Part shown: piece by piece, positions 62,605 to 64,000 of the stretch | Numbering within the stretch: position 1 is the first letter of the stretch | Layout: each line of letters begins with the position of its first letter | Notes under the pieces: generated by a model | Seen by the model: only the letters and a program-made list of their open reading frames with translations | Database searches by the model: none | Told to the model about the DNA's origin: nothing | Position numbers and translations under genes: made by a program | Origin: NCEH01 sp040049195 | Lineage (GTDB): Bacteria > Pseudomonadota > Alphaproteobacteria > Rhizobiales > Xanthobacteraceae | Reading direction: 5' to 3' (one strand) | NCBI RefSeq assembly: GCF_040049195.1 | Contig: NZ_JBDZDL010000011.1 | Length of the DNA: 64,000 nt

Positions 62605-63677
62605 TTCGTCCCCGCGACCATGTTGACCGTCGCGCCGTCGCGCAGTGTGTCGGTGGCGCCGACGAGAACGGTCTCGCCGGCCGCGAGCCCGGCATTGACC
62701 TCCACGGCCTCGTCGATCTCCTTGCCGGTGCGCAGCCAGCGGAACCGCGCCGCGTTGCCGTCCAGCACGAACACCCCGTCGAGCCCGCCGCGACGCACGA
62801 TGGCGGCGCGCGGCACGAGCAGCGCCGTGCGGGCGCCGAAGACGAAGTCCGCGCGCCCGAACATGCCCGGTACCAGCGCCGGGTCGGCGGGCAGGATCAC
62901 GTTGATCTCGTAGCGCCGCGTGATGTCGTCTCCGGACGGTACGATGCCGCGCACGCGGCCTTGGAAAGCCTTGCCCTTCAGCGTATCGATCCGCACTTGG
63001 ACCGTGGCCTTCGGGTTGATCTCACTGAGCTTGCTCTCCGCGACGAAAGCCTTGAACAGGAGAACTTCGCGCGATTCCACCGTCAGCAAGGGTGTGCCGG
63101 CGGTCGCCATCTCGCCGGCGCGCCGCGTGACGGCTACTACTACGCCATCCACGGGGCTGGTGATGGCGGCATAGCCTTTCTGGGCCCTGGCGGCCGCGAG
63201 CGCGGACTGTGCCTTGTCGAGGCCCGCCTGGGCGACATCCACGCGCACCTTGGCCTTGCGCAAGGTTTCAGCGGCGACGGAGCCCGTGACGGCGAGCTTG
63301 GAATATTTTTCCACGTCCTGCCTGGCGTCGTCGAGATCCTCACGGCTCGCCCGCACGCCGGCCTCGGTCTGCCGGATGGCCTCGTCGATGTCGGAGGGGT
63401 CGATGCGCACGAGGAGGTCGCCGCGCGACACCTTCTGCCCCTCGCGCACGTCGAGCTGCTGGATGAAGCCCACCACCCGCGAGGACATCGCGATGCGCCC
63501 GTCGGAGACGACTGAGCCGGGAATGCTATAGATCACCGGGACATTGGTTTCCTCGATTGGCACGGCCGATAGGCCCGTGGGCTTTTCGGAGGAGGGCTCC
63601 GCCGCGGCCACGCCGGCCCCGGACAAGACGAACAGGAACAGGGCCGCGAGGCAGGCGGCACGGGACATCGGCGCCAT
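62601..63677 (-). CDS. RND membrane fusion protein
   Basis: A 358-residue periplasmic adaptor. Signal peptide (AACLAALFLFVLSGAGVAAA), lipoyl halves (VGFIQQLDVREGQKVSRGDLLVRIDPSD in parts; ITSPVDGVVVAVTRRAGE), a coiled hairpin (IRQTEAGVRASREDLDDARQDVEKYSKL) and barrel domain (GKAFQGRVRGIVPSGDD). It links the RND pump to an outer-membrane channel. It is the first gene of the operon and is divergent from the TetR-like gene at the right edge. Confidence 0.93.
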   Translation of the reverse strand: MAPMSRAACLAALFLFVLSGAGVAAAEPSSEKPTGLSAVPIEETNVPVIYSIPGSVVSDGRIAMSSRVVGFIQQLDVREGQKVSRGDLLVRIDPSDIDEAIRQTEAGVRASREDLDDARQDVEKYSKLAVTGSVAAETLRKAKVRVDVAQAGLDKAQSALAAARAQKGYAAITSPVDGVVVAVTRRAGEMATAGTPLLTVESREVLLFKAFVAESKLSEINPKATVQVRIDTLKGKAFQGRVRGIVPSGDDITRRYEINVILPADPALVPGMFGRADFVFGARTALLVPRAAIVRRGGLDGVFVLDGNAARFRWLRTGKEIDEAVEVNAGLAAGETVLVGATDTLRDGATVNMVAGTK

Positions 63678-63891
63678 GTCACTCGTCCCCCGGCCTGCTG
63701 GAGGAGCCGACTTTCCTGTCGGCGCGATGCTGCTCAGCCTGGGGGTGGACGTCCCAGAGGGCAGAGCACTGCGCCCTAAACACGGACGGCGTGGCGAAGC
63801 TCAGGGGTGACATGACTGATCCTTTTGAATCACCAACCGTGTTTTCGATCGGGAGTGGGCCGGCCATGATCGCACGTTCGGCGTCTTGATA

Positions 63892-63909
63892 AGTTCATTC
63901 GAATGAACT
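63892..63909. promoter_or_regulatory. perfect 18-bp palindrome, likely TetR-type operator
   Basis: AGTTCATTCGAATGAACT is a perfect palindrome in the region (63678-63932) between the divergent efflux and regulator genes. Its length and symmetry suit a TetR-family dimer. Nothing else was recognised in that gap. Confidence 0.65.
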
Positions 63910-63932
63910 AATTGTTGGACGAGGAAAATGCA

Positions 63933-64000
63933 ATGGCAACAGAAACCACATCGCAGAGTGGTCACGACGCCCGGAGCGCAAAAACCCGTGAGCATCTCAT
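63933..64000 (+). CDS. start of a probable TetR-family regulator (cut by right edge)
   Basis: The last 68 bases encode MATETTSQSGHDARSAKTREHL, after a GAGGAAAA ribosome site. The KTREHLI pattern is the lead-in to helix 1 of TetR-type repressors. Its divergent place next to an RND efflux operon with a palindrome between them fits a local repressor. Too short for certainty. Confidence 0.45.
   Translation, partial: MATETTSQSGHDARSAKTREHL

Noticed and set aside
1..64000. CRISPR arrays or rRNA genes
   Set aside because: No regularly spaced direct repeats and no rRNA-like sequence were seen by eye.

Overview
The window is a GC-rich accessory region from an alphaproteobacterium, most likely a large plasmid or chromid or a mosaic of plasmid and integrative-element pieces. 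The evidence is a complete repABC replication/partition unit with its counter-transcribed RNA, a DUF1403-ScpB pair, a VirB-type type IV secretion operon of plasmid type, and many transposon and recombinase remnants. Gene content resembles Hyphomicrobiales (Rhizobiales) plasmids, but the genus cannot be read from the sequence. No rRNA gene, complete tRNA gene or CRISPR array was seen.

1-16.6 kb is a metal-homeostasis island. A czc-type efflux operon (minus strand: small secreted Cys/His protein, CzcC, CzcB, a PII-like protein, CzcA cut by the left edge) is followed by a MerR-family regulator divergent from a Zn/Cd/Pb P-type ATPase. Next come a His-tailed EamA permease, MntH and MntR (divergent, with candidate MntR boxes), a tiny His-rich repeat protein, and a copper TonB-dependent receptor of the OprC type between two DUF2946-like proteins.

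16.6-32.4 kb is a defence and stress island. It starts with a tRNA-like 3' end (possible attachment site), an Abi/HEPN protein and a helix-turn-helix protein, then an S1/P1 nuclease. The main feature is a tight minus-strand operon: a protein with two GHKL ATPase domains, a receiver-like partner, a cysteine desulfurase, a DUF4007 protein, a large P-loop ATPase, a DndC/SspD-type PAPS-reductase-like protein and, further downstream, a phospholipase-D nuclease. The four middle genes match SspA-SspB-SspC-SspD, the single-strand DNA phosphorothioation system. The usual SspE effector is not beside them; the GHKL/receiver pair and the PLD protein stand in its place. This is the best candidate for a little-described system here.

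32.4-46.4 kb is the plasmid core and its debris: ScpB-DUF1403, two VapBC modules with perfect palindromic operators, a serine recombinase, remnants of a Tn402-like tni module (TniQ and truncated TniB), a tyrosine recombinase, repCBA with ctRNA and two parS-like palindromes, an IS256-family element, and a Phd antitoxin whose FitB-type toxin was destroyed at the IS edge.

46.4-56.6 kb is a VirB1-VirB11 operon with an EexN-type lipoprotein. No VirD4 or relaxase is in the window. 56.9-64 kb holds an IS5-truncated chromate transporter, an AI-2E family permease, an RND pump with its membrane fusion protein, and the start of a probable TetR-type regulator divergent from the pump and separated from it by a perfect 18-bp palindrome.
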